A stretch of DNA of 64,000 bases, taken from assembly GCF_000150955.2 (NCBI RefSeq), contig NC_011687.1, positions 372,001 through 436,000 of the forward strand, read 5' to 3'. Positions 9,452-20,385 of the stretch are shown one piece after another (position 1 is the stretch's first letter; every line of letters begins with the position of its first letter). Source of the DNA: Phaeodactylum tricornutum CCAP 1055/1 (lineage: Eukaryota; Bacillariophyta; Bacillariophyceae; Surirellales; Neidiaceae). The notes below the pieces were generated by a model. The model saw nothing but the letters and a program-made list of their open reading frames with translations, had not been told where the DNA came from and did no database searches. The position numbers and the translations under genes were made by a program.

Positions 9452-12400
9452 ATGAAAGACAAGGTAACTGGCGCGGCATCGGAGAATGGCGACGAACCCA
9501 ACAGCAACACTGGCAAAGGCACCAATAAACCGAAAAGGCCCAGCCCCACCAATTTCGGTCGCAGCTCTCGTCATGCTTCCCATCCCAGTCGCGGTGGCGG
9601 AGCACAGCGCCGAGTGTCGTTGTATGAAAGCAGCAGCAGTGCCATCAGCGCGTTGAGCGGCAGTACCGGCGACGACGATGACGACGATTTTGACTTTTCC
9701 CACATCGCTCCGCTCGGTCGCTCGAAAGGCGAACGGACGATCAGCACTACCATACGCCTTTCCAAACAGGGCTTTCGACACAAGCGGACCGACAACTTCG
9801 CTGTTCAATCGATCCGACGGGGCAGCGAAGACTGGAAAAATCTGATCAAGCCATTCGTGGCCGATTTGGTCTTTCGCTCGCTCATTTGCCGCCGTTTTCA
9901 GTCGGAAGTCTCGTTTAGACCGTACACCGCCCACGCTGCCGTTCTCTTTATTGATTTATCCAGCTACTCCAAAATTACCACGGCCATTGCTCATCGCGGT
10001 GCGCACGCACTCAGCTCTATCGTCAACGCCTATTTGTCACGCCTGCTCCAGTTTGTGCACAGCCACGGTGGCGACGTTGTCAAGTTTGCCGGGGATGCTG
10101 TGCTTGTCGTGTGGGAAGGAGAACAGAGCGATTTAGCCATGAATGTTCTTTGTGCAGCAAGATGCGCGTTAGAAATGCAAAAAACGGCCGGGTCGCATCC
10201 GATAGACGGTAGTTCCATGATATTTCAAATACATTGTGGATTGAGTTGCGGACGTATCGAGTCGGAAATTTTTGACGCTCCGACACACGTGAACATGCAG
10301 CGTTACTATCACGCTGTTAGTGGCGAAGCACTGTTGGAAATCAGTGAGCTTGTGGATTTGGCATGTGCGGGGGAAATTTGCGCATCCGAAGCATGTCTCG
10401 GGCTCTTAGGCAGCCATGGACGGTACCGTATTATCGATCTCGCCAAGCAGACCGAAGTGGGTAAATTTGGCATGGGAAAGATTTTGACCCATCTAGATGT
10501 GGAGGAGTCCCTATCAAACGAGATGGAACTTCACATTGAAAGTACTCTCATGGATCGTATGGCGCGACGAAATAAGCATATTGAAGAGAATTTCATTCAT
10601 CCAAGTGTTATTCGCCAACTCAACCACGGTGGATTGTCACCAACACAGATTGCGCAGATGCGCAGTCTTTGCGTTCTATTTATTGCTATGACTTCCCATG
10701 GTAGTGCAGTGAATTGGTTGATGGAAGTTCAAGGGGTGTTAGACAAGTACCGCTGCCCCATTGTACAAATCATCGACGACGACAAGGGCGTTCACGTTAC
10801 CGCAGCCATCAATCTTTACGAAGCAGTTCCAGAAGCCAGTATTCTAGGTCTGGATCTTTGCAAAGAGCTGGTCGACAAGCACGTTGGCTGTGCGATTGGA
10901 ATGGCTGCGGGAGCTACATTTTGCGGCGTCACAGGCTCGAGTTCAATCGCCTGTCGCTGGGATATTACCGGAGGCCCTCCCGTTCGAGCCGCGCGTCTCA
11001 TGCAATTCGGTATGCAATTTGGTCACGAGGTTGTTCTGGATCAATCAATCTATGACGACCCAGTGGCAGCAGTCCGCATGGTTGCGTTAAACGCTGGAAT
11101 CTACATCAAAGGAACGGATGGGGTGAGTCCAATATACACACTCTCCGAGTCTACAGACTACTCAGCATTTCGAGTATTAGAGACGGTCCATGGCGCAGTA
11201 CACGACGATGTAGTCCGGAAAATTCAAAAGATGATTAACGGAGAAAGCACTCGGTGCGCGTGTTTAGTCACCGGGCCAACGCTCTCTGGTAAGAAGATTG
11301 TTTGTCAGAGGGCGGCCGGCTACGCTGACTTGGTTCCTTATCTCCACGTTTGTGAAGAAAATAGCGGCCTATTACAACTGGCGAAAACGATGGCCACTTG
11401 GTTCAAATATCTTGATGACGACGTCGTAAAGCGTGGAGCAAAGGACGTCCTTGACTACTTGGAGAAAGGCCATTGGACAAGGGCGCACGATGAATGTGTC
11501 CGACTTGTCACTTTGATCATCGACAAAGGAATGAATGCTTGTTTCGTCGTAGATCGAATCCAGTTTCTAGACGAGTTTTCGTTTTCGCTCATCCGTGAGT
11601 GTCTTCGAGGAAGAGCAAAAGTCGATCGCCTATCGAGCCGCCTCTCTGTCGGATCCGAGTCCTCCGATGGTAACGCAACTGGACGTATTTGCTTTCTTTG
11701 CACGCACGTGCCCCTCTACAACTGGATGTCAGCAACGGATATCGTGGAACATATTGCGCGTTCGCACCAAAGGATAAGAATTCCGATTTTGACTGTGGCA
11801 CAAACAGATATAGAGTCCCTTCGTACTATGTTTCGAGATTTGGCTGACATGAATGTGAGCGATCGTTGGCTCACTACGTATGCGCAAGGTTCCGGATATT
11901 GTGCTGGATATTTTGTAAGCATACTCGTTTCTGAAATTGAGAGGGATTTGACGAGAACTGAAGCTGATCAATGTATTCTTCTTCTTTTAGGTTGAACGAT
12001 CAGCAGCGTCCAGAATCTTATCTGCCCAACTATGGAATGAAGGAAAACCCGGCTATGCTGTGACGACGGAGGACATCACCCTGTACATTCCTCCAGGTCT
12101 CATGGGAAAAAATTTACACATGACAGTTCAACAAACATCAGCAGAGATTGTTATGAGATTTTCACAGGTATTCGATGAGCTTCCACCCCTCTTTCAGACT
12201 TTAGCAAAGATCCTGACGATTGCGACCCGAAGGAAATTTTTCAAGCTACCTCGCACCATTCTTTGGGAGGTATTGAATGATTTGGTGTCGGAAGGCGTAG
12301 ATTCTGAGCCAATGGCTGCTGTCTTGAACGAATTGGTAGATATGTTTCTGTTGAAGATTGAACAGGTAAAAAACGAAGAGGTGGTGTCGTTTCTTAACCC

Positions 12401-13502
12401 TGCCTTTCTGGATATTATTATTGACGTTTGCACCCCTGTGCAAATCCGAAGTATCGCGACAGCCCTTATCGAACGCCTTGAACCAATACTTAAAAGGGAC
12501 TTCCGAATCCCTCTCGTCATTGCAACGCTCCATGGGATGCTTGGGCAACTAGAATCGATGCAGAGACACATGTGGTCCGAAGGCTTCAAGGTACTCCTGC
12601 AAGAAGGCAAAGACTGGCCCGAAAGCGAAAGGATGCGGTGGTGTGAATTGATTCAAGACGAAATTTCAGCTGCAGGATTTAATGTTAACGAGATCCTCGC
12701 TGGTCAAGCGCTCTGTCAAATACCGGCAAAGAAAGCTATTAGCCATCGACTGCCTATGCTCAAAATATATCAAGGACCGATTACGATTGGACCTATGAGT
12801 CACGCACTTGGAGTTCTTTTTACAAACATCTTTCATGAATACGGCGTATTCCATGGTGCTCGAAAGTCTTCAGTTTGTCGGCTCAGAAGATCAATGGCTA
12901 GTTCATCCAGCAGATACTTACGCCAGATGGAATGCTTGGAAAATTTTCTGGACGGGTACGGACTAAGTATTTCACGTGAAGAAAAGGAAAGAGAACGCGA
13001 AATAATCACGGCTCTGGCGAAGCCTGCCAGCCGCGAAGAAGACGCTGTAGCAAAAGCTTTCGTTGTACTCGACGACTATATTCCTCAATTTATCGAACCA
13101 CGGATGGAGCGGCTCTATTCTCTAGTTGCAAAACTTAGAGAGGAAGGGATTCCTGAGGTCGTCATGAATGCGCAGCCTGCCATACGGAGAGCATATGAAG
13201 CACTGCAAGTCCCAAAAAACCGGAACGATGCTGCCCAGGATGCGCTGATGACTCTTGCCACGTTAAATTGGAAGCCTAAGCCGGTTCCGGAGCAACTCTG
13301 CCTTATCTATTACCAAACTGTTGCTCGACTTCGCAACAAAGTGCTAAAGCGCTTGACACCTAAGCAGTTGGTTGGCTTTCGACATCAGCAATCAGTTGAC
13401 GACCTGGAGGCGTTCTTGGTCGTCACACCTCTTCTGTACCGACTCCAAGCGAAAAACCTTCAGGGCATGAAGAGATCGACGAGCACTGATTTTTACGAGT
13501 GA
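9452..13502 (+). CDS. Soluble adenylyl cyclase-like protein (two class III cyclase domains plus ATPase region), two exons
   Basis: Likely makes cAMP from ATP in the cytosol, as in animal soluble adenylyl cyclase, which responds to bicarbonate. Exons 9452-11914 and 11991-13502 flank a 76-bp intron (GTAAGC...TTTTAG); both exons are phase 0 and give 1324 residues. Cyclase domain C1 (about 158-300) has both metal-binding Asp in LFIDLSS (168) and KFAGDAV (215). C2 (about 405-545) keeps the fold (GVTG, then RAARLM) but lacks the first Asp, as expected for a partner domain. Where C2 domains usually have Asn (VNxAAR) there is Val at 511. A P-loop variant, TGPTLSGKK, follows at about 607, with a long helical C-terminus as in the sAC family. 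The N-terminus is low-complexity with an acidic run at 74-79. A recent copia insertion lies 338 bp upstream. Confidence 0.87.
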
Positions 13503-13704
13503 AACATTATATGATTAAGCAGTTGAGTCTTTGCCTGTTCTGCTTCGAGTCTATGACCATTTGGATGGCGAATTCTCAAAATGTTCGCGAAAGGCCTGCG
13601 AATCGTTAATCCTATCTATCTGCGGAGACTTTTCAAAAAGATGATTTTTAGGTAGAAACCATTTCCTCAGTTCGATACACCTGATTTGTACAAACATCGT
13701 CACT

Positions 13705-15642
13705 TCAGGATATTGAATTGGAACGTTGAAGATCTCCATTCGACGCAAACTGTTCCGAATTTGCGGACGCGCTGCCTTCAATCTCACCCGATTCGTTGCT
13801 CTCGACCGTTTCGTATTGTGGATTGTTCCCCCGTCCCCAATTCCAGTTGTGACCAACCGAATGATGCGCACAGCCAAATCCATAAACGGCAACTGTCATG
13901 CTTACGTACACGACGAGCAGAAAAATTCCGAGCGCTTCGAGTTGGGCAATCAAGTACCAGTTGACAAAAATACCAATACAGGGGAGATACGGAAGCCAGG
14001 GCGTACGAAAGTACAGATGATCCGCGATGGATTCTTGTCCAGGAATGTTCAAGTGTCGATCACCGGATCTCCGTGATAGAATAGCTCCCCCGAAGGCGTA
14101 CGAAGCCGGGCATTTCCAGGCTATTCGATACAGAAAGAACAGCATACCCATGGTGGAAACAATGGCCCAAAAGTGTTGAAACGGAATGTACCAAAAATCG
14201 TTCGTCCAGAGAAGCGACGTCACGAAGCACAATGTGTTGTAAAAAACGAGGGACCATTCCAAAAGTTTGGGTTGCCGAGTCGGTGGTTCGCATCTCAACA
14301 GCAGCAAACACGAGTTGGTCATGCTAAAGGCGAGGAGAATGCCAGCGCTGATCAAATCATTTAAGTACACAAAGGGGATAAACGTTGCCACGAACGTCAT
14401 GACCAAACCAGAAACCAATGTTCCTCCTTGAAGATTTCCAGTGCTATCCACTTGGGCAAAAATTGCCGGTAGCAAGCCATCACTGGCCATACCAAAGGTC
14501 AATCGCGGCTGGGCCATAAGGGAGACCAGTACTACGACCGGTAGCGTAACGAGCTCCCCCAGCGCCGTCAGTTGCGAGGCCCACATAACGTGTCGGGTAG
14601 CAAAGGCTTCGGGAAAGCCCGACGTCGGACTAATATCGCTGTAATGCACCATACCGGTCAAGGCTAGCGCCGATAACACGTAGAACACCGTGACAATTGA
14701 AATGGTCCCCAAGACGGCTCGGGGCATGTCTCTCGCAGGATGCAAAGCTTCCCCGGCTACCACACAGACTTCATCGTATCCGAGATATCCAAAAAAGCTG
14801 GTTGTGGCGCCCCGTAAGACCCCGTCCACTCCGAACGGCGCCAACGGAGCTTGCATGTTGACTTTTTGGTAGAGGATAAAGCCACCAATGGTCATGAACG
14901 CAACAATCGCCATTTTCAGCGACGTAATCACGTTCGAAACATTCTTACTTTCTTGCACGCCAGCCAACAGCAAAAGGGTTGATCCCAACGAGACGACGGC
15001 GGCGGGAAGATTAACGCCCCAGGGCATCATCCAGGAGGCCACGGACACGCCAAAGGACGTTTGCATCCACAGCACGACCTTGTCACCCCAGGATCGTGCG
15101 ACGGCCGCCCCGGCGACGCCGTACTCGAGCGTGAGACAGGCTGCCGCCACGACGGCCGCAACTTCTCCCAGACAGACATAGGCGTACACGTAGGTCGATC
15201 CGGCGGCCGGAATCCGTGCCGATAATTCGGCGTAGCACACGCCGGAGCAACAAGCGGCGATACCGGCAATCGCAAAGGACAGAAAAGTCAAAGGACCAGC
15301 GGATTGAGCGGCAATTTGTCCCGTCAATACAAAGATCCCGGAGCCAATGGTGCCACCGACTCCAATGAGTATCAAATCCCACACCGTCAGGTGTCGGCGG
15401 AGTGTGCCGACTTCGCCGGCGAGTGGATCATCCCCGTGACTGCTGGCGGCAGCCGCGCTGTTGTGGATGCTGTTAAGCATGTCTTGTTCCTGTTGGTGAA
15501 CGACGGCGAGTGGTTTGCGAATCCACGGAGACGAAGTCGGAGTGGTAGCGTTGGACGAGTTTCCATTGCGTCCCTGGCGACTACCACTCTGGGAGGGCGG
15601 TGGTGCTGCCGTCGATGCTAAGCCAGGAAGTCCACTACTCAT
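13705..15642 (-). CDS. Cationic amino acid transporter (APC superfamily, CAT-like)
   Basis: Membrane transporter of 645 residues with about 12-14 hydrophobic segments, expected to carry amino acids, cationic ones being usual for CATs. The first membrane segment has the APC signature GVGGTIGSGIFVLTG. Further on are the conserved EALHPARDMPRA segment and a C-terminal block of extra helices (CAT_C region, after LYFRTPWLPYLP). The N-terminus of about 85 residues is Ser/Pro/Gln-rich and probably cytosolic. I chose the ATG at 15642; the open frame extends 5 codons further only through a TTG. It converges with the cyclase gene, with about 200 bp between stops. Confidence 0.88.
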   Translation of the reverse strand: MSSGLPGLASTAAPPPSQSGSRQGRNGNSSNATTPTSSPWIRKPLAVVHQQEQDMLNSIHNSAAAASSHGDDPLAGEVGTLRRHLTVWDLILIGVGGTIGSGIFVLTGQIAAQSAGPLTFLSFAIAGIAACCSGVCYAELSARIPAAGSTYVYAYVCLGEVAAVVAAACLTLEYGVAGAAVARSWGDKVVLWMQTSFGVSVASWMMPWGVNLPAAVVSLGSTLLLLAGVQESKNVSNVITSLKMAIVAFMTIGGFILYQKVNMQAPLAPFGVDGVLRGATTSFFGYLGYDEVCVVAGEALHPARDMPRAVLGTISIVTVFYVLSALALTGMVHYSDISPTSGFPEAFATRHVMWASQLTALGELVTLPVVVLVSLMAQPRLTFGMASDGLLPAIFAQVDSTGNLQGGTLVSGLVMTFVATFIPFVYLNDLISAGILLAFSMTNSCLLLLRCEPPTRQPKLLEWSLVFYNTLCFVTSLLWTNDFWYIPFQHFWAIVSTMGMLFFLYRIAWKCPASYAFGGAILSRRSGDRHLNIPGQESIADHLYFRTPWLPYLPCIGIFVNWYLIAQLEALGIFLLVVYVSMTVAVYGFGCAHHSVGHNWNWGRGNNPQYETVESNESGEIEGSASANSEQFASNGDLQRSNSIS

Positions 15643-16381
15643 GCTTGATGAAAACAAAGGGTCTTCCTTATCTTGTCAACGAGATTCATGCGCTGACTAT
15701 AGTCTCTGGGTTCTTACAGTACAGTAAAAAAGGATGGGTATATTGCTCATGGTGATTGCGCCACTATTATTACGTAATCGTCAATGGCGAGGAAAGTGCA
15801 ACCGAAGCGATAGAGTGCCTAGTTCGGGATTTTGGATCCCCTTTGTCTGGAGATGCAACAACCCCCGTAGTGCATACTGTAGGTTTCCTGTCTTGGGACG
15901 ACCCCCTACCCTGGTAGTATGGTTCAAATACCAAAGCACAGGTTTTGTTTGTTTTCCGAACGCGCAATACTCCTCCAACCTACTCTAGCTGGACAACTTC
16001 AACAGGTGAAAGTTGATCGACTGTAAAACACTTTCCGTAGCATGTCTCATTACCGTGCAAAATCTTTTCATTCCGACACCTCGCATTGCCATCATGCTTG
16101 GGAAATCCGTTCAACTCTTGTTTTAGCTACAAACGAGTCCGGTGAATTGTTGCGTGTCATGACACTTTTCGTGCTCACGAAATTCGATGCTACCGTCCGT
16201 ATTTGGCGACAAACCCGTCAAAACCAAGCAATGTTAGGCTCTAGAGACGACAACCCGTACAGTCCATAAAAAAAGGCACATTCCTAGCTAGGCAAACGAC
16301 CGCCCCGAGCATTGCGCCCGGGGTCGGAACCTTTTCGAGTGATTTACAGTGTAAAAAGGCGGGTTCGCGCTTAAAAAATCC
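15643..16381. other. Intergenic between amino acid transporter and L7
   Basis: 739 bp without a supported gene. It serves as 5' flank of the transporter and 3' flank of L7. Confidence 0.5.
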
Positions 16382-17101
16382 TTAGAGCATTTTCTTGACA
16401 AACTTGTTGATTTCGTCACCACGGGCACCGGCTTCACCGCCTTCCAAAAAGTGCAACAGCTTGGTCTTGCTGGAGAATCCTCCACGCGGACTGGACAGCT
16501 TGAAGGGCCACAAAAAGTTGTTGGCTTGCTTAAAGTGCGGTCCCACGGTGATGATTTCGTGAACGAGATCGGCGGTGCAGCGAATGTTGTACTGTCCGAG
16601 TCCTTCCTGAATGACGGTGTTGTCGGCAATGGCGATGCGTTGCTTGTGAAGTTTGCCAAAGCCGCGTTTGTAAATAAGTTTTTCCACCGTTGCGCGTGTG
16701 GGGTAACCGTAGGTGACGTAGGGTTCGATGAGTCGCAGCATGCGGATGGTGGCTTCGTTGAGTTTGACAAAGGTCGCGTTGTGCAACTGCCGGAGGCGGA
16801 AGAGCTGCATGACCTTCTTGGCCTTGGGCGAGACGCCAATGGTACCCCGGATTCGGACAATGAGCGCAAGCTTGGGTTCGGCGGGTACGTAGAAACCCCC
16901 GGCGACCTTGGCGGCCCGACGATTGTCCACCGCGGCCTTTTCCGCGGCGGCGTACTCGTCCTGGTAGGTCTGGGCCTGTTTCGCAAAGGCCTCCCGGTCG
17001 GCCACCCCCTGCGCCGTTGCCGCCGTGGTGGCTTCCGCCTGCGCCTTTTGGATCTTGGCCTGCGTCGCTTCTTTCTTGAGGACAGATTCCGGAGTCTTCA
17101 T
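16382..17101 (-). CDS. RPL7: Cytosolic 60S ribosomal protein L7 (uL30 family)
   Basis: Structural protein of the large cytosolic ribosomal subunit, 239 residues, close to the usual 240-250. The N-terminus (1-85) is charged and helical, as in eukaryotic L7. The uL30 core begins at about 95 with LALIVRIRGTIGVSPK, and the L7-specific C-terminal part ends in FVKKML. Start is the ATG at 17101 (MKTPESVL); the frame extends upstream without family similarity, so that part is 5' untranslated. Overlapping long frames on both strands are shadows caused by biased codon use in a highly expressed gene. Confidence 0.95.
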   Translation of the reverse strand: MKTPESVLKKEATQAKIQKAQAEATTAATAQGVADREAFAKQAQTYQDEYAAAEKAAVDNRRAAKVAGGFYVPAEPKLALIVRIRGTIGVSPKAKKVMQLFRLRQLHNATFVKLNEATIRMLRLIEPYVTYGYPTRATVEKLIYKRGFGKLHKQRIAIADNTVIQEGLGQYNIRCTADLVHEIITVGPHFKQANNFLWPFKLSSPRGGFSSKTKLLHFLEGGEAGARGDEINKFVKKML

Positions 17102-17582
17102 GGTGACGGAATTGTATACAAAGGAAATAGAAAGGGGAAGTGTGTGTTGTGCTAGTGCTAGTGCTGGTACGAGCAGCGGGCGAACGATTGTAGTGTGTGG
17201 GGTGTTGGTTCCGGTACAGTGTGTGATAGTTGTAACGGACTGTGGTGTTGTTAGTAAGACGAAAAGCGGTAACTCCAAACCAACAGCGGAAGGAATGAGG
17301 AATTTGGCAACTCACATCGACACACACACATACTTACACAGAGATAGAGATAGAAATCTAGGTATGTCTGTATCGACGGCGTCCTACTGGCCGTCGTACG
17401 TAAAAATAGTCGGAGTATTCCGGAGGCCGGCCTGCGCGTGTCATTGTAGTACGTGACCCCGGCATTCGTCAGTCCACGGCGGCGTATGTAGGAATGATTC
17501 CGTACAGTCTCGACCTTTCTCGATCGACGCCGAACTTTCCCCAAGCCCCCGTGACCTGTAGGTATGGTACTGTGACAGTAAA
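17102..17582. promoter_or_regulatory. Divergent promoter region, L7 and DGDG synthase
   Basis: Short region between oppositely directed genes. It contains a GCTAGT-type tandem repeat (about 17150-17168) and an ACAC/GATAGA low-complexity stretch (about 17320-17358). No gene seen. Confidence 0.45.
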
Positions 17583-17996
17583 ATGACAATAACAAAGAAA
17601 GAAAAAACACATTCACCGACCGAGCGACACACACAGACCCCAAACACAACGAAACACATGCGCAAGCAAACACACCACGTTTCTTTTCCGTTTGCGTTCG
17701 AAATCGATTACGATTCCGTTCTCTCACTTCCGGTGTTTCTCCGACAGACAGGCAATTCGTCCAAGGCAATAGTTCCCCCCACTTCCACCAAAGCAACCAA
17801 CCAGCAAAGTACCAACAACAACAAAAGTACCAGCAACAGCAACAGTGCAAGGAACACTGGTGATTGCGGTTGTTACCAGTCCAACAGGTTTCTACGACGC
17901 GTCCCGTTCCGTTCCGATCTGTTTCTCCATCCAGAGTCGGGTGTGCGTGCGTCTTGTCCCGTGGACTGTTTCTTGGTTGATCGACGAACGAACAGT

Positions 17997-20201
17997 ATGG
18001 GCAACCAAGTCGGCACACTGGGAGAGTCCGGGACGACAATGGTGGTAACGAAACGTCCCCACACGCATTCGTTCGCGGCGCGTCCGTCGCTATCGGGGTC
18101 GTTGACGGCGCCCGACGTGGACGGGACGGATTCCAGTTCCGTCGTGTCGTCCAGCACGACGGATTCGACCGATCACGACAACGTGCCGCTCACGGTGTCG
18201 ACATGCCGCCCCCACGGCACGGCACTCGCATTACAATCACCGCAGCAATCACAATCACTGCCGTTGTTACGACCACCGCACGACAAAGTTGAATCCGTCA
18301 CCTGTTCTCCGTCCGGAATTGTGCGTTTGTTATCCCGGCGAGCGAGTCGGCCCGAGTCTTTTGTCTTTCTCGATGACGACGAGGACAACGACGATACTAT
18401 GCACAGTCAAATTGACAATCACAATTCCGCCGACGACGACTCTTGGATGGTCTCCGCGTGTTCCCCACGCAACTGGAAATCATCCTGGGCGGGAGGAACC
18501 GCAACCACGAACGAGACGGGACGCTCGTTCCGAAACAGGGACCACCACCACAACTACCCAGACTCGTGCGCACCGAGAACGCCGTCTCGGTCGAGTTCCT
18601 GGCTTTCCTTCACCGCGGATGCCATGGACTACACGGACGCGGAATTGGCCCTGTCCGGTACCCAACCAACCTACGAGTCCGACTTGGCCCGACCACGTCC
18701 CGTATTCATTGTTACCACCGCGGCCTTGCCCTGGATGACGGGAACCGCCGTCAACCCATTGCTCCGGGCAGCCTACCTAACTCTGCGTAACGCTGCTCGC
18801 TGTCCACATCAGGATTGCGACGGAACCAACAATAGTAGCAACGCCATCACCAATAAAACCAACACAAACACGACGGTCACGCTGGTCATTCCGTGGTTGG
18901 AGTCCGCCGCGGATCGAGTCTTGCTCTACGGCGACGCTTGGAAACACGCCACCACCGCCGTACAGGAAACATTCATACGCGAATGGCTCGTCACCCGTGC
19001 CAGCCTAACCTCCCAACAAGCTCACAGTGTGGTCATTGTCTTTTACCCCGCCCGCTACCATCACGGACTTTCCAGTATCTTTGCCATGGGCGATTTCTGC
19101 GAACGACTCACCGTACCGGACGACGCCGTCTGTTTACTGGAAGAACCCGAACACATCAATTGCTACCGGGCTCCGGGCAAAACATCCTGGCGGAAAAAAT
19201 TTGCTCACGTCGTGGGGATTATCCACACTAACTACAAAGCCTACGCCTCTCACCACTACAGTGGTTTGCTTACCGGACCCTTGGTCGGGGTGTTGTCCAG
19301 TTGGTGTGTACGGGCCTATTGCGATAAGGTCATCAAGTTAAGCCCGGTTCTGCAAACCTACGCGGCCGAAAAGGAAACTGTTTGCAACGTCCACGGAATA
19401 CGGGACGAGTTTTTGCACACGCCGGCACCGACCGGTCCCAAAATTTATTTCTTGGGAAAGCTACTGTGGGCCAAGGGACTGGACAAGATGTTGAGGTTGC
19501 AGTATGCCTACCGCAAAGCGACCGGATCGTACTTTGCCATGGACGTCTTTGGGAGCGGGCCGGAGGAAAAGGAAATACGAAAAGCATTCTTGGGAGAAGC
19601 ACTGGAAGACGACGATGTTTCCTCGGTGGGGAGCAAGTCCACTTTTTGGAAACGACGGGTTCCCTTACCGGTACAGTTTTTGGGCCGTCAAGACCACGGG
19701 ACCATTTCGACGGACTACAAAATCATGGTCAATCCGAGTATCACCGAAGTGCTGTGCACGTCGACGGCCGAAGCTGTTGCCATGTCCAAGTTTGTCATTC
19801 TACCTACCCACCCGTCGAACGTATTTTTTGAACAGTTCCCCAACTGTCTCTTTTACGAAACACCCGCCGACTTTTGCCGTGTCCTGCAACACGCCACGTC
19901 GCACAATCCGGAACCCCTGACACCGGAGTGCCGAGACGTACTAAGCTGGTCCGCCGCCACAACACGCTTACTGGAGGCGGGGCAAGTGTCGGAACGGGAC
20001 GCCGCCCGTCGAGACCGCATCGGACAAGGAGACGAACGCATTGCCGAGATGCATTACAAAATTTTTCAAGGTCACACCGGAGACGTGCTGCGCAAGGTTC
20101 TCGGTGGTGGACCCGTGGCCGATCAGTTCAAGTACGAGTCGCAAATACGACACGAGGCAAAAACGGTCCGATCCACGTTGACAGTCGTGCCATGTGGATG
20201 A
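17997..20201 (+). CDS. Digalactosyldiacylglycerol synthase (DGD1-like, GT4)
   Basis: Transfers galactose from UDP-galactose to monogalactosyldiacylglycerol, making DGDG, a main plastid membrane lipid; in plants it acts at the outer plastid envelope. The C-terminal half matches DGD1 closely: YFLGKLLWAKG, DVFGSGPEEKE, then NPSITEVLCTSTAEAVAM (GT4 donor-site region) and HPSNVFFEQFPNCLFYETP. The N-terminal 180 residues are Ser/Thr/Asp-rich and less typical. The frame is open from an ATG at 17583, but residues encoded before 17997 look like translated leader (Thr/Asn/His-rich), so I prefer the ATG at 17997 (MGNQVGTL, 734 residues). The upstream start (872 residues) cannot be excluded and matters for targeting. 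Confidence 0.88.
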   Translation: MGNQVGTLGESGTTMVVTKRPHTHSFAARPSLSGSLTAPDVDGTDSSSVVSSSTTDSTDHDNVPLTVSTCRPHGTALALQSPQQSQSLPLLRPPHDKVESVTCSPSGIVRLLSRRASRPESFVFLDDDEDNDDTMHSQIDNHNSADDDSWMVSACSPRNWKSSWAGGTATTNETGRSFRNRDHHHNYPDSCAPRTPSRSSSWLSFTADAMDYTDAELALSGTQPTYESDLARPRPVFIVTTAALPWMTGTAVNPLLRAAYLTLRNAARCPHQDCDGTNNSSNAITNKTNTNTTVTLVIPWLESAADRVLLYGDAWKHATTAVQETFIREWLVTRASLTSQQAHSVVIVFYPARYHHGLSSIFAMGDFCERLTVPDDAVCLLEEPEHINCYRAPGKTSWRKKFAHVVGIIHTNYKAYASHHYSGLLTGPLVGVLSSWCVRAYCDKVIKLSPVLQTYAAEKETVCNVHGIRDEFLHTPAPTGPKIYFLGKLLWAKGLDKMLRLQYAYRKATGSYFAMDVFGSGPEEKEIRKAFLGEALEDDDVSSVGSKSTFWKRRVPLPVQFLGRQDHGTISTDYKIMVNPSITEVLCTSTAEAVAMSKFVILPTHPSNVFFEQFPNCLFYETPADFCRVLQHATSHNPEPLTPECRDVLSWSAATTRLLEAGQVSERDAARRDRIGQGDERIAEMHYKIFQGHTGDVLRKVLGGGPVADQFKYESQIRHEAKTVRSTLTVVPCG

Positions 20202-20385
20202 AATTTTCGGAGGGTTTGGTTGGGGAACTGTTATATGTAGAGGCACTCAAAATGCATGGAGGTCTATTCTTTTTCATAGTTGTACGGTTTTGTATCCTTT
20301 TGCGAAGGCTTATATCAATTTAATTTTGCTTACACAAATCAAGCCAAGTTGGCGTCGTAGACGGAGCGTACACACAAGCGCAAAA

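Noticed and set aside
16451-17327. Long frames on both strands overlapping the L7 gene (plus 16451-17155, minus 16530-17327)
   Set aside because: L7 matches its family along its whole length; the others are Gly/Arg/His-rich shadows of biased codons.
17583-17996. N-terminal extension of the DGDG synthase
   Set aside because: The frame is open, but its Thr/Asn/His-rich composition looks like translated leader. Kept as an alternative start only.
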